Source of the DNA: Mytilus edulis
Lineage: Eukaryota > Mollusca > Bivalvia > Mytilida > Mytilidae
Assembly (NCBI RefSeq): GCF_963676685.1
Contig: NC_092357.1
Location: 23,464,647 to 23,528,646, forward strand
Reading direction: 5' to 3'
DNA: 64,000 nucleotides
Made by a program: the position numbers and the translations under genes. The notes beneath the pieces are model-generated. The model saw only the letters and a program-made list of their open reading frames with translations. It was not told where the DNA came from and did not search any database. How positions within the stretch are numbered: the stretch's first letter is position 1; each line of letters opens with the position of its first letter. Positions 11,806-22,860 of the stretch are shown here, one piece after another.

Positions 11806-13147
11806 CTAGTAAATTACTAGACTGTATCAAACAAGGATAGCTTTGTAAACGCTCAAAACATAGGTTTCGCTCATTGATATATTTACGATGTCGTTCTTGT
11901 ATACAAATATCAGCTGACTCTACCTGATAATAGGTTTATGTACATTTTATCTTTGTCAACAAGTAAAAAGAAGTCAGTATTACAGTAGACGTATTGGTTA
12001 TCTTGGTTTAATTTATGTGTTATAACCATTTTAATAAACTTACCTGTAAGAAACTGAATCGCCCGTCAAAACAAGGTAACCTTTACAAAAGGGCATCACA
12101 TGATTTATCAAATGTTCGACAATGTGAACAAAAACATGTGACAAAAGCGATAACAATAATGTTTACGTATAGCTGTATATTTATATTGTGTATGACAAAG
12201 TTGACAAAGTGGTTACATAAGTAAGACTAAGAAAGGCGCAGTTTGTATAAGGTTCTTCCAAAAAAATTTCCACTTCTCTTTGGAATAATCTTGTGATTTT
12301 GTTCTGATAATTATTTATGAATGTCTTACATTTTCCTGTGGAAAGACGTTTTGATTTTGATTTTGTTCTGATAATGATGTCTTTTCATATTTCTGTAGAA
12401 ATTGTTCTAATATTTATTTTCTTTTGTCATTTTTTTCAATTCTAGGGTATAAACACAAGAGGTTTTTGTAATTGATTACCAATAGTTATTGAATTTTTAA
12501 ATCATCTTGTTTAATATATTTAGCCTCATATTTTGACTGTAATCTACACAGACATTTTTTCGACAGTAAAAGATAATTAGAACATTTATCTTTTATATTC
12601 TCAGATTGTCGCAAATAGTTTTATTTTAAGAAAAGGCTTGATAACGAGGAATCTATCTATACTATTAAACGAGAAGACCTCATTTTTGGTGTCGCTTCTC
12701 TTCTTTCCACAATAAATTAATCAACACGACTCTGTGTCCTATATGTACAGTGCATAGTCGCATTTTTCATCCATTCATATGATTATTCAGATTGAGTTTA
12801 TTTTGGGAGAAAAACGAGAAAAAAGGCATCCGGATATTGTCCCGTCATTGGACGAAATTTTAAGTCAGATTATACTTCCGGTTTGCGTTTTTCTGTATAC
12901 TTTGAACAAACAAATAGTACGAATAAAGTGTATTCTAATTCTGTTCAGAGTTTATTAAATGGAGAGGGTCTGTATACTAAGTCAATTGACCACCATGGAT
13001 CGATTACTAAACTAAGAATTGAAAGTAAATACACTTTATTTATATAGTAATATACAGATAAGCGCTAAAATTATTCATGTGAACTTTTGATACCTTTTTC
13101 TGAAATTCTCCATTCATTAAATATTTTACAAAATTCATTGATTACAA

Positions 13148-13440
13148 AAAAAAAGATGTGGTATGATTGCCATGTTGAGACAACTCTCCACAAGAGACCA
13201 AAATGACACAGAAATTTACGACTATAGGTCACCGTACGGCCTTCAACAACGAGCAAGGCCCATACCGCATACTCAGCTTTAAAAGTCCCCGAAATGACGA
13301 TGTAAAAAAATTCAAACGAGAAAACCAGCGGCCTTATTTATGTACAAAAAAAGGCACGAAAAACAAATATGTAACACACAAACAAACGACAACCACTGAA
13401 CTACAGGCTCCTTACTTAAATGTTCATAACATACTAAATG
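13148..13440 (+). repeat. R2 copy inside the Helitron
   Basis: Contains GATGTGGTATGATTGCCA, AACTCTCCACAAGAGACC and CACCGTACGGCCTTCAACA. It is well preserved over about 290 bp, and the 83-residue frame across it is repeat-derived. Confidence 0.75.
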
Positions 13441-13551
13441 TATGTTCATATTGAAATTGATTTAAAACCAAAAATTGGGAATTTTGGAAATGAAGGAGGA
13501 GGTATAAAACTTCTAACAACACTTTACATACTTTTAACTCCGCTCTGAATG

Positions 13552-13577
13552 CCCGCGATTTCGCGGGTGTGTTCTAG
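13552..13577 (+). repeat. Internal Helitron 3' terminus
   Basis: Perfect stem CCCGCG/CGCGGG with loop ATTT, then TGTGTTCTAG and T. The following ~400 bases repeat the subterminal region again before the outer terminus at 14284-14309. Confidence 0.75.
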
Positions 13578-13599
13578 TAATACTAAAATTACGAGGTCC

Positions 13600-14230
13600 A
13601 ATTTGTCAGACGTCATCACGTAAAAACGACGAATCAAAGAATTCAACTTTATATATAACTAATATAGTACAAAGGTGTAGATTAAAAATTACACCACTCC
13701 AGGCTCTTTTGTTTTCCACGTAATTAGTATTGCCAATAATTAAGAAGTTCCGGATCGAGTCCGATATCGATACCAATAGTATATTCACCTGTTACCTATT
13801 ACCTTATCTGTACGTTCCGCATCTGACAGGCGCACCACCAAACGGTGTATTCAGGATTAATATGCTATATACACGGGTCATAATCACAGGATTGACACTA
13901 CTAAATTGTAGATTTTTAATCAGTAAGACTTTCTAAGATAACAATACGAATACTAAACATCTGATCTAAAAATAAGGCGTGTAGTTACAGTTTTCAATTT
14001 GTTTGCGGGCATGACGTAAAACAGCGAATCAAAGAATTCAACTTTATTTATAACTAATATAGGACAATGCTGTTGATTAAAAAATACTCCATTCCGGGAC
14101 CTTTTGTTTTCTAAATAATTAATATTACTAATAATTGATAAGTTCCAGTTCGACAGGTTCAAACAGAAAGATTTGAAAACAGAGAAAACTGTGTATCTTA
14201 TAATCGGCATGACTTTATCAGATGACAATA
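13600..14230. repeat. Tandemly repeated Helitron subterminal region
   Basis: GAATCAAAGAATTCAACTTT occurs near 13633 and near 14026. It is followed in both by TATAACTAATATAG and then by a diverged TTTTGTTTTC..TAATTA block. The two copies are offset by about 390 bases. Confidence 0.7.
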
Positions 14231-14569
14231 CTAATACTAAAATAAGGCTTGCGCAAAGTTATATACTTTAATTCAGTCACGGACCCGCGATATCACGGGT
14301 GTGTTCTAGTATAATATATGATTGAATGAATTAGAAACATATCCAAGTTATTCAAATATGGAAAGCAGATGGGAAAATACTTTTTTCATTTTTTTGCTAA
14401 AGGAATCTAATTAAGATATTATATTTCGCCAAAGTCACTGTAAAGCTCCCTGAAATAGCATTCCCTTGATACTATCAGCATTAACTAGTTTTTAACGATA
14501 TTGACCAACATGTTTTGGTTGAAATTATTTTTTTATTCACAGAGGTCTTCAAAGCGGTTCAGATATAAA

Positions 14570-14665
14570 ATTGATAATGGAAATGGGGAATGTGTCAAAG
14601 AGACAACAACCCGACCAAATAAAAAACAACAGCAGAGGGTCATCATACATATTTCCAGTTAATTT
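14570..14665 (+). repeat. R1 5' fragment
   Basis: AATGGAAATGGGGAATGTGT through AACAACAGCAGAGGGTCA. Only the first ~95 bases of the family. Confidence 0.75.
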
Positions 14666-14764
14666 CATGTAGGGAGCTGTAACAAATTTCTCCTCACAAT
14701 AAAACATAGAGAGGTATTATAATTGTGTTTCCAGTAGGTGGCTCAAAAAAGTAAAAACACAAAA

Positions 14765-14990
14765 ATACTGAACTCCGAGGAAAATTCAAAAAGGAAAATC
14801 AAAAATCAAAAGGCAAAATCATAAGTCCAAACACATCGAACGAATGGATAACAACTGTCATATTCCTGACTTGGTACAGGCATTTTCTAATGTAGAAAAT
14901 AGTGGATTGAACCTGGTTTTATAGCTAGCTAAACCTCTCACTTGTATGACAGTCGCATTAAATTCCATTACATTGTCAACGATGCATGAA
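14765..14990 (-). repeat. R5 repeat copy
   Basis: Family R5 is defined by CAAGTCAGGAATATGACAG and, about 100 bases on, CTCGGAGTTCAGTATTTTTG. Here it is on the reverse strand, extended by a block with AAACCTCTCACTTGTATGAC that recurs near 47500. Confidence 0.65.
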
Positions 14991-14999
14991 CAAAACAAA

Positions 15000-15960
15000 C
15001 ATACTCAAAGAGTACAAATGTCAAAAATAGGGGTACAACAGTCAATATTGTGTTATCATCTTAATATCACTACATAAACAACAAATGTAACAAAGTAGCA
15101 CAAAAAGGCATACATCAAATTTAACATTCTCTTTTTGCTTTTCTTATACGGCTGAATTTATCTATGTAAAGTCTACCCATAAATGAAAGAAGGTTTTCAT
15201 TACTGGTGTAAAATTGCGCGTTTGAAATTCGCACAGGTAGACATAAACATAATTTTGTCGTATGACGGCATACATAAACATATCAACACATCTAAACTTT
15301 GACAGAACAGTTATATTTATTAAAGTACAAAAAAAAAAACGAATAGCAACACATCACGAAATCACCTTGCACGTATAAACAGACAACAGAAACTATTATT
15401 GCATTATGTCGTAAAAATCTAAAACACAATTAAACATTTGACACAGTCCAACTTTCAACCGTACTTCCAAATTGCACATATAAGCAAACTAGAAAAAAAT
15501 CCATGTGTAAATGATTTCATGTGTGCTGTAGGGTTAGCATTATCATCTGATCAGTTTCAAAATTATCTAAGCAATTTCAATTTAAAAGAATTCAACTATT
15601 CTCTCTCTCTCTCTCAAACTGTTTCGAAAAAAATAACCATCAAAAATCAAATAGACAATGTGTTACAATATAAATTACATATGTTTTCATTATTGTAATA
15701 AAATGTTTCGGACAACAATGTAGTGTGTTCTTAGTAAAAGGCAATAATAGTTTACTAATGTTCAAATCTCGAAAATCGTTTCAGAAGAGACAAATGCACG
15801 TTGTCATTTGCATCTGCTTCCGCCAAATAATGGGCATCATCAACAAACTGATTGTACTGCCATTGGCTTGGTGCGCATATAGAACCACCCCTCCACCTAA
15901 TTTATTTTAAATTAATACAGCGTGGTCATCAAGAATAAAAAGCCTCAACTGACGGTGCTG
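15000..15960. other. AT-rich DNA without recognised features
   Basis: An 86-residue frame at 15438-15698 has no motif that I recognise. It includes a short (CT)n run near 15602 and is treated as chance. Confidence 0.45.
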
Positions 15961-15966
15961 ATGCAA

Positions 15967-16420
15967 TCACAGGAGGGAAAGCTTTCCAATCCCGGATGGT
16001 TCTGGGGAAGCATGAGATTCAGGTGTTAGATCATCATGCTTACTCTTACTGGAGTGTATATGGTGTTTGTTTAATACATAGCGTGCTCCTCTTATTTGGA
16101 CAATGTCGAATCTGTCAATCTCTACTTTAAGAAATAGATCCCAAACTGAACTAGCGTATTCCATAATTGGTCGTAATAGTTTTTGTATGCATTCTCCTTT
16201 ACTGTCATTGATCCTATAATTAGATTTTCTTTTAGGCGTTCAATTGTTTTATTTGCTTTATTGCAGATCTCGTTTACAAGGTCATTCCATCTCAGTTCTG
16301 ATGTGTTCTAGGTATTTAGCACTTCTGATTTTTTTCAAGAATGTTGCCATGCAAGTTGTATGAACTGCAACAGGAGCGAGACTAGGTGCATCTTCTATAA
16401 CTTTATCAATCTAGTATGTG
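15967..16420 (-). pseudogene. Non-LTR retrotransposon reverse-transcriptase fragment
   Basis: The minus-strand translation contains MEYASSVWD and then IDRFDIVQIRGARYVLNKHH. This matches the well-known segment after the RT core of LINE-type ORF2 proteins (pattern 'leYassvWdP...ie.lE.vQrrAaRfv'). Upstream there are further fragments in shifted frames, including a KIRSAKYLEHIR-like stretch. It is broken by frameshifts and stops and has no YxDD core. Absent from duplication copy 2. Confidence 0.7.
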
Positions 16421-17229
16421 TCACAATGATATACTGTACTGATGTCCTTGCTTTTTTATGCTATTAAATTGTAAAGTCTGTTTTTGGCAGTTTTGTGTGT
16501 ATGCATGATTTATGAAAACACGTTAAAACACACCGTTAGTGTATTGTGAGTTTTAAGTTTTGGAAAGCTAGTTCAAAGTCATTAAGAAACATATAGCACA
16601 GAATAGTTTCATAGACTTACATATTAATCAGTTCGTATCCATTTTATGTATTGTTTTGACATAGGTATCGACAGATCGATTTTTATTTTACTTGTAATTT
16701 AATGTATTGAATTTAGTTAAAATTCTTCGTGTTTTGACAAAGAACACATGGTTAACGTACGGAGACATATTTCTAGTTGTTAAAAAAGAATGATTGATTT
16801 AGCATGTTAAATGTCTTAAACATGTCTCCTGATATAAAAGTAGATAAAAATTGAATGAATGAGTTCGCAACGACTGGTTTTATAGATAAATTAAATTAAG
16901 TTAATTCATTTTCTGAAAAAAAAGCATTGGCTGTTAGTGTACTTAAATATCATGTGTATATACTTATATAGATCATTGTGTCAACTTCAGGTTCCGATAT
17001 CAACCAAGTATATTAAATAAGAGATCATTATAATTATTTTCAGAGCAATGGTGTCATTAGATTATACTCAGACATGTTTAGGTTCATTGCAGTTTAAAGA
17101 CGTCATCAACACTCTTATTGATAATTATTTAGACATTTCTGGGCTCGTCATTCTTGTATATTGTACATATTTTTAATCTTTCGTTTGTCATTAGAATATT
17201 TGAAAGGCATGCAGCTCTTTGAAAACATT

Positions 17230-17378
17230 CTACATTTGAAAATGCCTATACCAAGTCAGGAATATGACAGTTCTTGTCCATTCGTTTTTGATGTGTTTTG
17301 TCATTTTATTTTGCCATGTGATTATGGACTTTCCGATTAGATTTTCCTCTGAGTTCAGTTTTTTTGTGATTTTACTTT
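17230..17378 (+). repeat. R5 insertion in duplication copy 1
   Basis: Contains CAAGTCAGGAATATGACAG and CTCTGAGTTCAGTTTTTTTG. At the equivalent site of copy 2 (about 24170) the flanking sequences join directly, so this stretch is a filled site against an empty one. Confidence 0.7.
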
Positions 17379-17980
17379 TTGAACAATATAAAGATGATTT
17401 TACAATTTACCAAGCTCTGATTTATAACGAGTCTTAAACGTTATGTAGTTAACCAAAGCTCTTCATACATCAACTAATTATATAAATATCTACAAAAAAA
17501 TCAAGAATCGTTTTTTTTTTTTTTTGTGTTTTTCACTTGTTTTTAAAAACGTTAACTTGTTAAAATGAATTGTCCCGATTCTTATGAATATTACTTGCTT
17601 TACTCATTTTTTTAAAATGTAAAGCTGTTAGCGTATTTAAATATCATGTGTGTGTACTAAATACTAGTAAGCTTTACATTCAGCTTCCGATATAAACCAG
17701 GTATATTTTTTTTTAGATATCATTACATTCAGCGCCATGGTGTCATTTGATTTAATCAAACATTTATAGGTTCAAGGCAGTTTCAGAGTCATTGAAACTC
17801 GAATGTATAAAACAAATCAATGTTCATGAAAAAGATAATTTCTTTAATGTTTTTTGCCGTCAAGTCTCATTAATGATACTTATTGAAACAAATCTGCAGA
17901 GTATCAATGCCAAAAACATATGCAAACGACCACTTAATACCAAATTATACAATGTTGCCTTTCACAACGGAAATATAAAG

Positions 17981-18396
17981 TTCTCTAATTTTTGTGCTAT
18001 TTTCACATTTCCTGACCGGTGTGAGAAAAATATTTCTCCTCACTAGTGAAAAATCTGTTCTCTGCAAATGATTAGTCGAAATTTGATTATGACGTCTAAA
18101 TGTTTTGTTTTCTTCTGAATTTTCCTATTGTGACGTCATGAAAAAAGGCGACCATGCCTGATGACGTCGCATATAAAGAACACAAGTTTCTGAAAATCTT
18201 TGAAAAGGAAGGATAAAAATCAATAGAGAAACAGATTCCTACACTACAACTTGTGTATTAAGATATTTCTCCACTCTCGACAGTTAAATTTTAGTTATTT
18301 AAAGAGCTCGGCAAGCCTCGCGCTTTAAATAATAAAATTTAACTGTCTCGAGTGGAGAAATATCGTAATTAACTTGTTGCAGTGTTGGAATCTATA
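17981..18396. mobile_element. Insertion/deletion block with foldback hairpin
   Basis: Present in duplication copy 1, absent in copy 2 at about 24811. Its right part is a long inverted repeat (18262-18300 against 18326-18363): ATATTTCTCCACTCTCGACA pairs with TGTCTCGAGTGGAGAAATAT around a GAGCTCGGCAAGCCTCGCGC centre. A diverged relative lies at 38195-38440. Either an insertion in copy 1 or a deletion in copy 2. Confidence 0.55.
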
Positions 18397-18639
18397 TTTT
18401 TACCACTGCTTCGAGTATGATACGATGCTCGTCGGGCGTTTTAATTTTTTTTAATTTAACTGTCGAGAATGGATGAATATCGTATCACCAATGTTCCATA
18501 GATATTAATGACGATGTTACAAAGTAAACTAAATCATTGTCTTTCATTGAAGTTTATTTTTGACATTTTCTTTCAAACCATCAAGCTTGATGGTAACCAA
18601 CTCATTGGTCTTTTCTATAATTTGTAAAAATGCATGAGA

Positions 18640-19860
18640 TTTTTTAACTTTAAAATGAAGTCGCTGAAAGAACTACTAGTAGTATTAGCTATCAACAGAA
18701 CAATTATTTCTTCCACATTGTGTGTAGAATCAAGGAGACGGCGAAGGTTAATAGATAATAGACCGAGGTCCGGAAGACCCCGTTTAAATACCCGTCGTGA
18801 TGACAGACTGCAAATGATTATGTAATAAAGAACCTTCTGTTTTAAGATAAGCTGCTTATCATCACAGTTGTAGAACTAATAATACCTTCATGTGTACATG
18901 AAATCAACCCTAGTTTTAGGTGGGGTTCGTCTTGCTCATTCTTTAGTTTTAAGTTATATTGTTTGTCTCTTTGTCTTTTTTATTCTTAGCCATGTTGTTG
19001 TCAGTTTATTTTCGATGTATGACTTTGACTGTCCCTGTGGTATCTTTCGCACCTCTTTAAGTGTTTGCGCATTGATCAATCGACTTCACAGAGGCAACCT
19101 AAGAGCATGTCGTGTTCTCAAGAGACCTGCCCTAACAACCAATCAGCTAATCAGGTTTAAATGGACTAATGTCCATCGATGCAGGAATATGAGAAGCTGG
19201 CAAAAAGTTCATTGGTCAGATGAGAGTCGGGTTTTTTTACGACCAGTATACGGCAGAATACGAGTTTGCCGGGAAAATAAAACTGCCTATGACCAAAACA
19301 ACATTTGCCCAACGACTATATATATTGGTACATTCGGTGTTGGTGGTGTTTCAGTATGGGGTTACAACTCATTGCGAACTGGGTATTCAATTCTACAGGG
19401 TAACATGAACGGACAGACATGCAAGGATTTGATACTTAGAAAAATTGTAGCCCCTCATTTTAACATTCACCCACTTGCGTCAAGACCCTTGTACATGTGC
19501 GAGAACAGTTGACCACACAGGACAAGAATTGTAACATAATACAAAGAGCAAGAAGCGAATAACACTATATTTTGGCCGTCCATGTCACCAGACCTGAAAC
19601 CCTATCCCACATGTATGCATGGGATGCCATTGGCAGAAATCTCAATCGCAGAGTTCCACCACTACGAAATCTTGGTGATTTTAGAGTGGCATTAATGATG
19701 AACTAAAGTTCAGAAGGCTCGTACAGATTATATGACTCCGTGTTATGGAACTGTACCGGACGAGAGGTGGTTACACTTCATATTGACTCAAATGTTGACA
19801 TCAAATTTGCCGAACATGCCTCAGATTGTTTGTAGAGAATTTTGATGATATTGGGTGATT
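18640..19860 (+). pseudogene. Decayed Tc1-like transposase
   Basis: Recognisable pieces in order, in changing frames: DNRPRSGRPRLNTRRDDR (18750-18810, end of the paired-type DNA-binding region), RACRVLKRPALTTNQLIRF, then VHWSDESRVFL carrying the first catalytic Asp (about 19210-19240), MSPDLKP with the second acidic residue region (about 19580), and WDAIGRNLNRR with the third (about 19625). Stops and an R3 insertion (about 18890-19060) break it. The 206-residue frame at 18892-19512 is a chimera of R3 sequence and transposase. The first ~200 bases have a counterpart at 25210-25431 in duplication copy 2. Confidence 0.8.
18890..19060 (-). repeat. R3 copy inserted in the Tc1-like element
   Basis: Reverse R3: AACCCTAGTTTTAGGTGGGG through TGTGGTATCTTTCGCACCTC. 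It separates the DNA-binding and catalytic parts of the transposase remnant. Confidence 0.7.
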
Positions 19861-19869
19861 AATTGTTGT

Positions 19870-20365
19870 AAAAAAATAAAATCACAGTGAAACTTATATT
19901 CTATTTCTGGTTTTGTGTGATTGGCATTATTTCTATTAACAGAAAATTTAAATGCATAGAACCTGCATAAGTGACCAAACTTCAGTTTATGGTTTGTTTA
20001 AGGTATATGTCGCTACATGAATATTTCCTTTTTTTCGAGGAATAACTTGGCTTTTTTTAATGAATTTCTTTTCGATGCAATAAAATAGGTGGTGCTTATC
20101 TTATGGCGGACGGTATAAGTTGTATCTAAATTTACAGATTCTAAAGACAGCATTATCAGTGAATATAGAATGTCATTACCGAATCAAATTTGTTTTATCT
20201 AGAAAACAATCTTTGTAACAATTTACGCAGTTTGCTTGAATAAACATTGTAAATTAATATTTTCCTTCCTCAAACATGCTCAATGGTGTTTGAATAATAC
20301 TTTTCTGAAACTAGTAATTGTGTTACAGATGTTTAATACTAAAAATTCAGAAAATATTGAGCACA
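19870..20365. other. Spacer between Tc1-like remnant and gene B
   Basis: AT-rich, no supported feature except the candidate poly(A) signal just beyond at 20366-20371. Confidence 0.5.
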
Positions 20366-20371
20366 TTTATT
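20366..20371 (-). promoter_or_regulatory. Candidate poly(A) signal of gene B
   Basis: AATAAA on the minus strand about 105 bases beyond the stop codon at 20474-20476. Confidence 0.4.
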
Positions 20372-20473
20372 ATTGCGAATTTTTAAGGATGGACAAAACT
20401 GCGAGTTTAGTTATTGCGATTTAAAAAAACAATCTGCATACAGATCTATGTTTCAGCTATCAGAATGCGATTT

Positions 20474-21811
20474 TTATCCAAGTTGCATTATTGGCATTAA
20501 CCACGCAGCAATAATTCCTGAAATAGATAATTCCGATTTGGGTTCAAAAATTAATTTGCCACTTTCTCCTGGGTTCCCATCACATCCTACTAGACGAGAT
20601 AGCACGTAGTGGGATATTTTTGCATATCTACAGGGCCACTGCACAGGGGACATCATGAAATTACCATTCTTTAACCTTAATATCTTCCATTGAGCTTGTG
20701 GACCTATCACCCTAGATGATTTATCAAAGCCTCTGCAGTTTCCGTCACGTGTCATGTGAACATACCAAGATGGCCATCTGACAGACCAAATTGTGAAAAT
20801 ACTATCTTCCGTTGATACTTCTTGAAACCTAAAAAGATTTTGATTTTCTATCGGAGTCGTCGAACCCCACATAGAACCCCAACTATTACTTGACATTATA
20901 AGTTCATAATGTACCCATTTTTCCGAACTTATGGAAAATTCACCTTGCAAATCGTCGGTTAATCGTTGGAATTCCATCCCTAAACTTTTGACAAATGTTG
21001 TGGTTTCAATATGTTCCGAAGGATTAAAAAGAGTTAATATAGTAATTGTATTACAATCTGGTTCTGTAAGAAACAGAAGACGCTGTTTATGCATGTCATC
21101 TTCTTTTTTAATAATATTTCTTATGACATCACTCGTATGCGCTACTTCGACATTTTTCATTTCCCAAACACCAAGACATTTCTTTTGACAACATGTTAAA
21201 ATTGAAAACATTCTCCACAACATAGATGATCGAATTGCTGCAATTCTTACATATAAGTTTATTAAACAAATAGTTCTCTTTGCCTCGACAACATTTTGAA
21301 GCTTCATTCCGTTTTCGATATCGTATTTTAAATTTCCTAGGATTGCTGAGCCCTGATAGAGATCTATTACCGACATCATGTGATCAATATCTTTTTGATT
21401 TACATCCTTGCATTTAGACTCCAACGTACATAGATATGATTCTGAAACATGAAATTTATCTAGTATACCTCTAACTTTTGTTTTTAGTTCTTCTGTTTCA
21501 ATACTATTAATAATAGTAGAGTCAGTTTGTTCGTTGTCTTTCCATATAATGCCTAAAACTGCACAGCCTACAGATACTATGATATTTGGAATTGGACCGA
21601 TAACCGGAAAGACTGCACTAGCAATGATTGATACAATTTTCAGGCTGCCTACCACGTTTTCGCAAGTCAGTTTACTTCGCAAAGTTTTGATTACAGCTGC
21701 AATGCCTTTAACTGCAGCGACAGTCTTCTGATCTTCCAGTCCTTGTCTTAACTTATCATTATATTTTGTTGTTGACAAGAACTCTTCAAGATTCTTAAGG
21801 CTATCTTCCAT
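20474..21811 (-). CDS. Uncharacterised two-part protein (gene B), possible pore-forming-toxin-like family
   Basis: Intact 445-residue frame. Residues 1-50 are charged and helical in character. Residues 53-90 form a long hydrophobic stretch interrupted by P69 and P73-P75. Residues 100-260 look helical, with cysteines at 128, 134, 182, 207, 208, 212 and 253. From about 290 the sequence turns Trp/Gly-rich and carries two related motifs, RWPSWYVHM (345-353) and QWPCRYAKI (391-399), plus IGPQAQWKI and DGNPGESGKLIF, like repeats of a small beta domain. There is no clear signal peptide. The layout (hydrophobic helical front, beta-rich back) recalls animal toxin-like proteins related to the jellyfish CfTX/CaTX group, but this is an impression from composition and layout, not a demonstrated match. 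A splice acceptor (CCTTTCAG) lies about 20 bases before the ATG at 21811, so a 5' UTR exon is likely. A minus-strand AATAAA lies at 20366-20371, about 105 bases past the stop. It is the paralogue of gene A at 7161-8291. Confidence 0.75.
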   Translation of the reverse strand: MEDSLKNLEEFLSTTKYNDKLRQGLEDQKTVAAVKGIAAVIKTLRSKLTCENVVGSLKIVSIIASAVFPVIGPIPNIIVSVGCAVLGIIWKDNEQTDSTIINSIETEELKTKVRGILDKFHVSESYLCTLESKCKDVNQKDIDHMMSVIDLYQGSAILGNLKYDIENGMKLQNVVEAKRTICLINLYVRIAAIRSSMLWRMFSILTCCQKKCLGVWEMKNVEVAHTSDVIRNIIKKEDDMHKQRLLFLTEPDCNTITILTLFNPSEHIETTTFVKSLGMEFQRLTDDLQGEFSISSEKWVHYELIMSSNSWGSMWGSTTPIENQNLFRFQEVSTEDSIFTIWSVRWPSWYVHMTRDGNCRGFDKSSRVIGPQAQWKILRLKNGNFMMSPVQWPCRYAKISHYVLSRLVGCDGNPGESGKLIFEPKSELSISGIIAAWLMPIMQLG

Positions 21812-22049
21812 GGTGTAAGAGCGTTTAATATCTGAAAGGTAAACGACTATATTCCTAGAAATATAAACAAACGTATTTTAATATATCCGTACTCCGTCTA
21901 ATTTACCAAGGTTATCTTGCCTTAAACATGTAAAAATAAAATTGCCTTTTTTATCAACATGTGTTTACTATTTGTCTTATCGAACTCATCCACGAAAGAA
22001 TCGATTTTGCTGGATTATAACGTTTTCTTAACGTTGTCAAATAATATTT

Positions 22050-22190
22050 AAACTCATCATAGATACCAGACATAAAATTATGTAGGCAATACGCCCATTC
22101 CATCTATCATCTATTATAAAGTCTCTCAAACCTAATAGATAAACCAAAAAGAATCATATTATAAACTTATAACCATATCAAAGATAGTTT
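22050..22190 (+). repeat. Degenerate R6 copy, counterpart of 8560-8840
   Basis: AAACTCATCATAGATACCAG followed by an AT-rich R6-like body. Same position relative to gene B as the other copy has to gene A. Confidence 0.5.
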
Positions 22191-22299
22191 ATGTCAACAA
22201 AAAATGCTCACATTTTCTTTGTTGATTTGCCTTCATTGTGAATATCTAGCTGAAATTTTTTCGATGATTAAATCATGATTTGTTATAACTGTATTTTCT

Positions 22300-22860
22300 T
22301 CTGCTCTGACCAATTTTGTCACCCGTAGTCATATTTACCTTCCCCCTCCCCCGGTTGGTCTTAAAGGTTGTACTTGTAAAAACCTTTGTTTCATTAATCG
22401 CCTCTTTTGGGTAAATGTATACTACTCTTATATAATTTGTTTTATTTATGATCGCTATGTTTCATCATATAAAGACATAACCTTGGAATGTTACCAGTTT
22501 GTAATCACATAGTTGCAGCGTCTTTTGAATTTTGTCCAAAAGTAATGGTTGGAATAGTACACAATTTGAGTATACTGTTAATCCCTTAGACGTTACCAGA
22601 CAGTCCTATAATTTGAATTCTTAAAAAACGTGTAAATGCATATCTCATTTTAGGAGATATTTTTCAAAACTTCATTGTAAAGGTGGAACAGTTTTATTCG
22701 TAAAAGGAGTTATAAAAGTTGCAGTGTCAATGTTTACAGAATGCATGGATGAGACTAATACATCCCTGCATTACAATCTTTTGCTCTAGCCGTTACTTAT
22801 GAAGGTCATATCTTAATTAACCTAGTCATTCACAAATTTACTGTAACATATACTCTGTTC
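22300..22860. other. Non-coding DNA in duplication copy 2
   Basis: No supported gene or repeat. It occupies the place of 8.85-11.95 kb in copy 1 but shares little obvious sequence with it. Confidence 0.4.

Larger units (their letters stand above)
12656..14309 (+). mobile_element. Non-autonomous Helitron with two 3' termini
   Basis: Starts TCTATACTATTAAACGAGAA after an A and ends with a hairpin (CCCGCG ATAT CACGGG) followed by TGTGTTCTAG before a T. This fits the Helitron rules: 5' TC, 3' CTRR preceded by a hairpin, insertion between A and T. Copy 2 of the duplication lacks the element at the corresponding place (about 23455), and the flanks rejoin there. A second complete terminus lies inside at 13552-13577. 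An R2 copy (13148-13440) sits inside. No Rep/helicase coding sequence is present. Confidence 0.75.
7012..18748. repeat. Segmental duplication, copy 1
   Basis: Left member of a tandem duplication. Blocks that align with copy 2: 7012-8840 with 20480-22200 (genes A and B and their upstream DNA); 11960-12655 with 22870-23455; 16665-17200 with 23500-24170; 17390-17980 with 24190-24810; 18397-18748 with 24811-25431. Blocks are collinear and in the same orientation. The unmatched parts include a Helitron (12656-14309), a LINE fragment, and copies of dispersed repeats. Confidence 0.8.
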
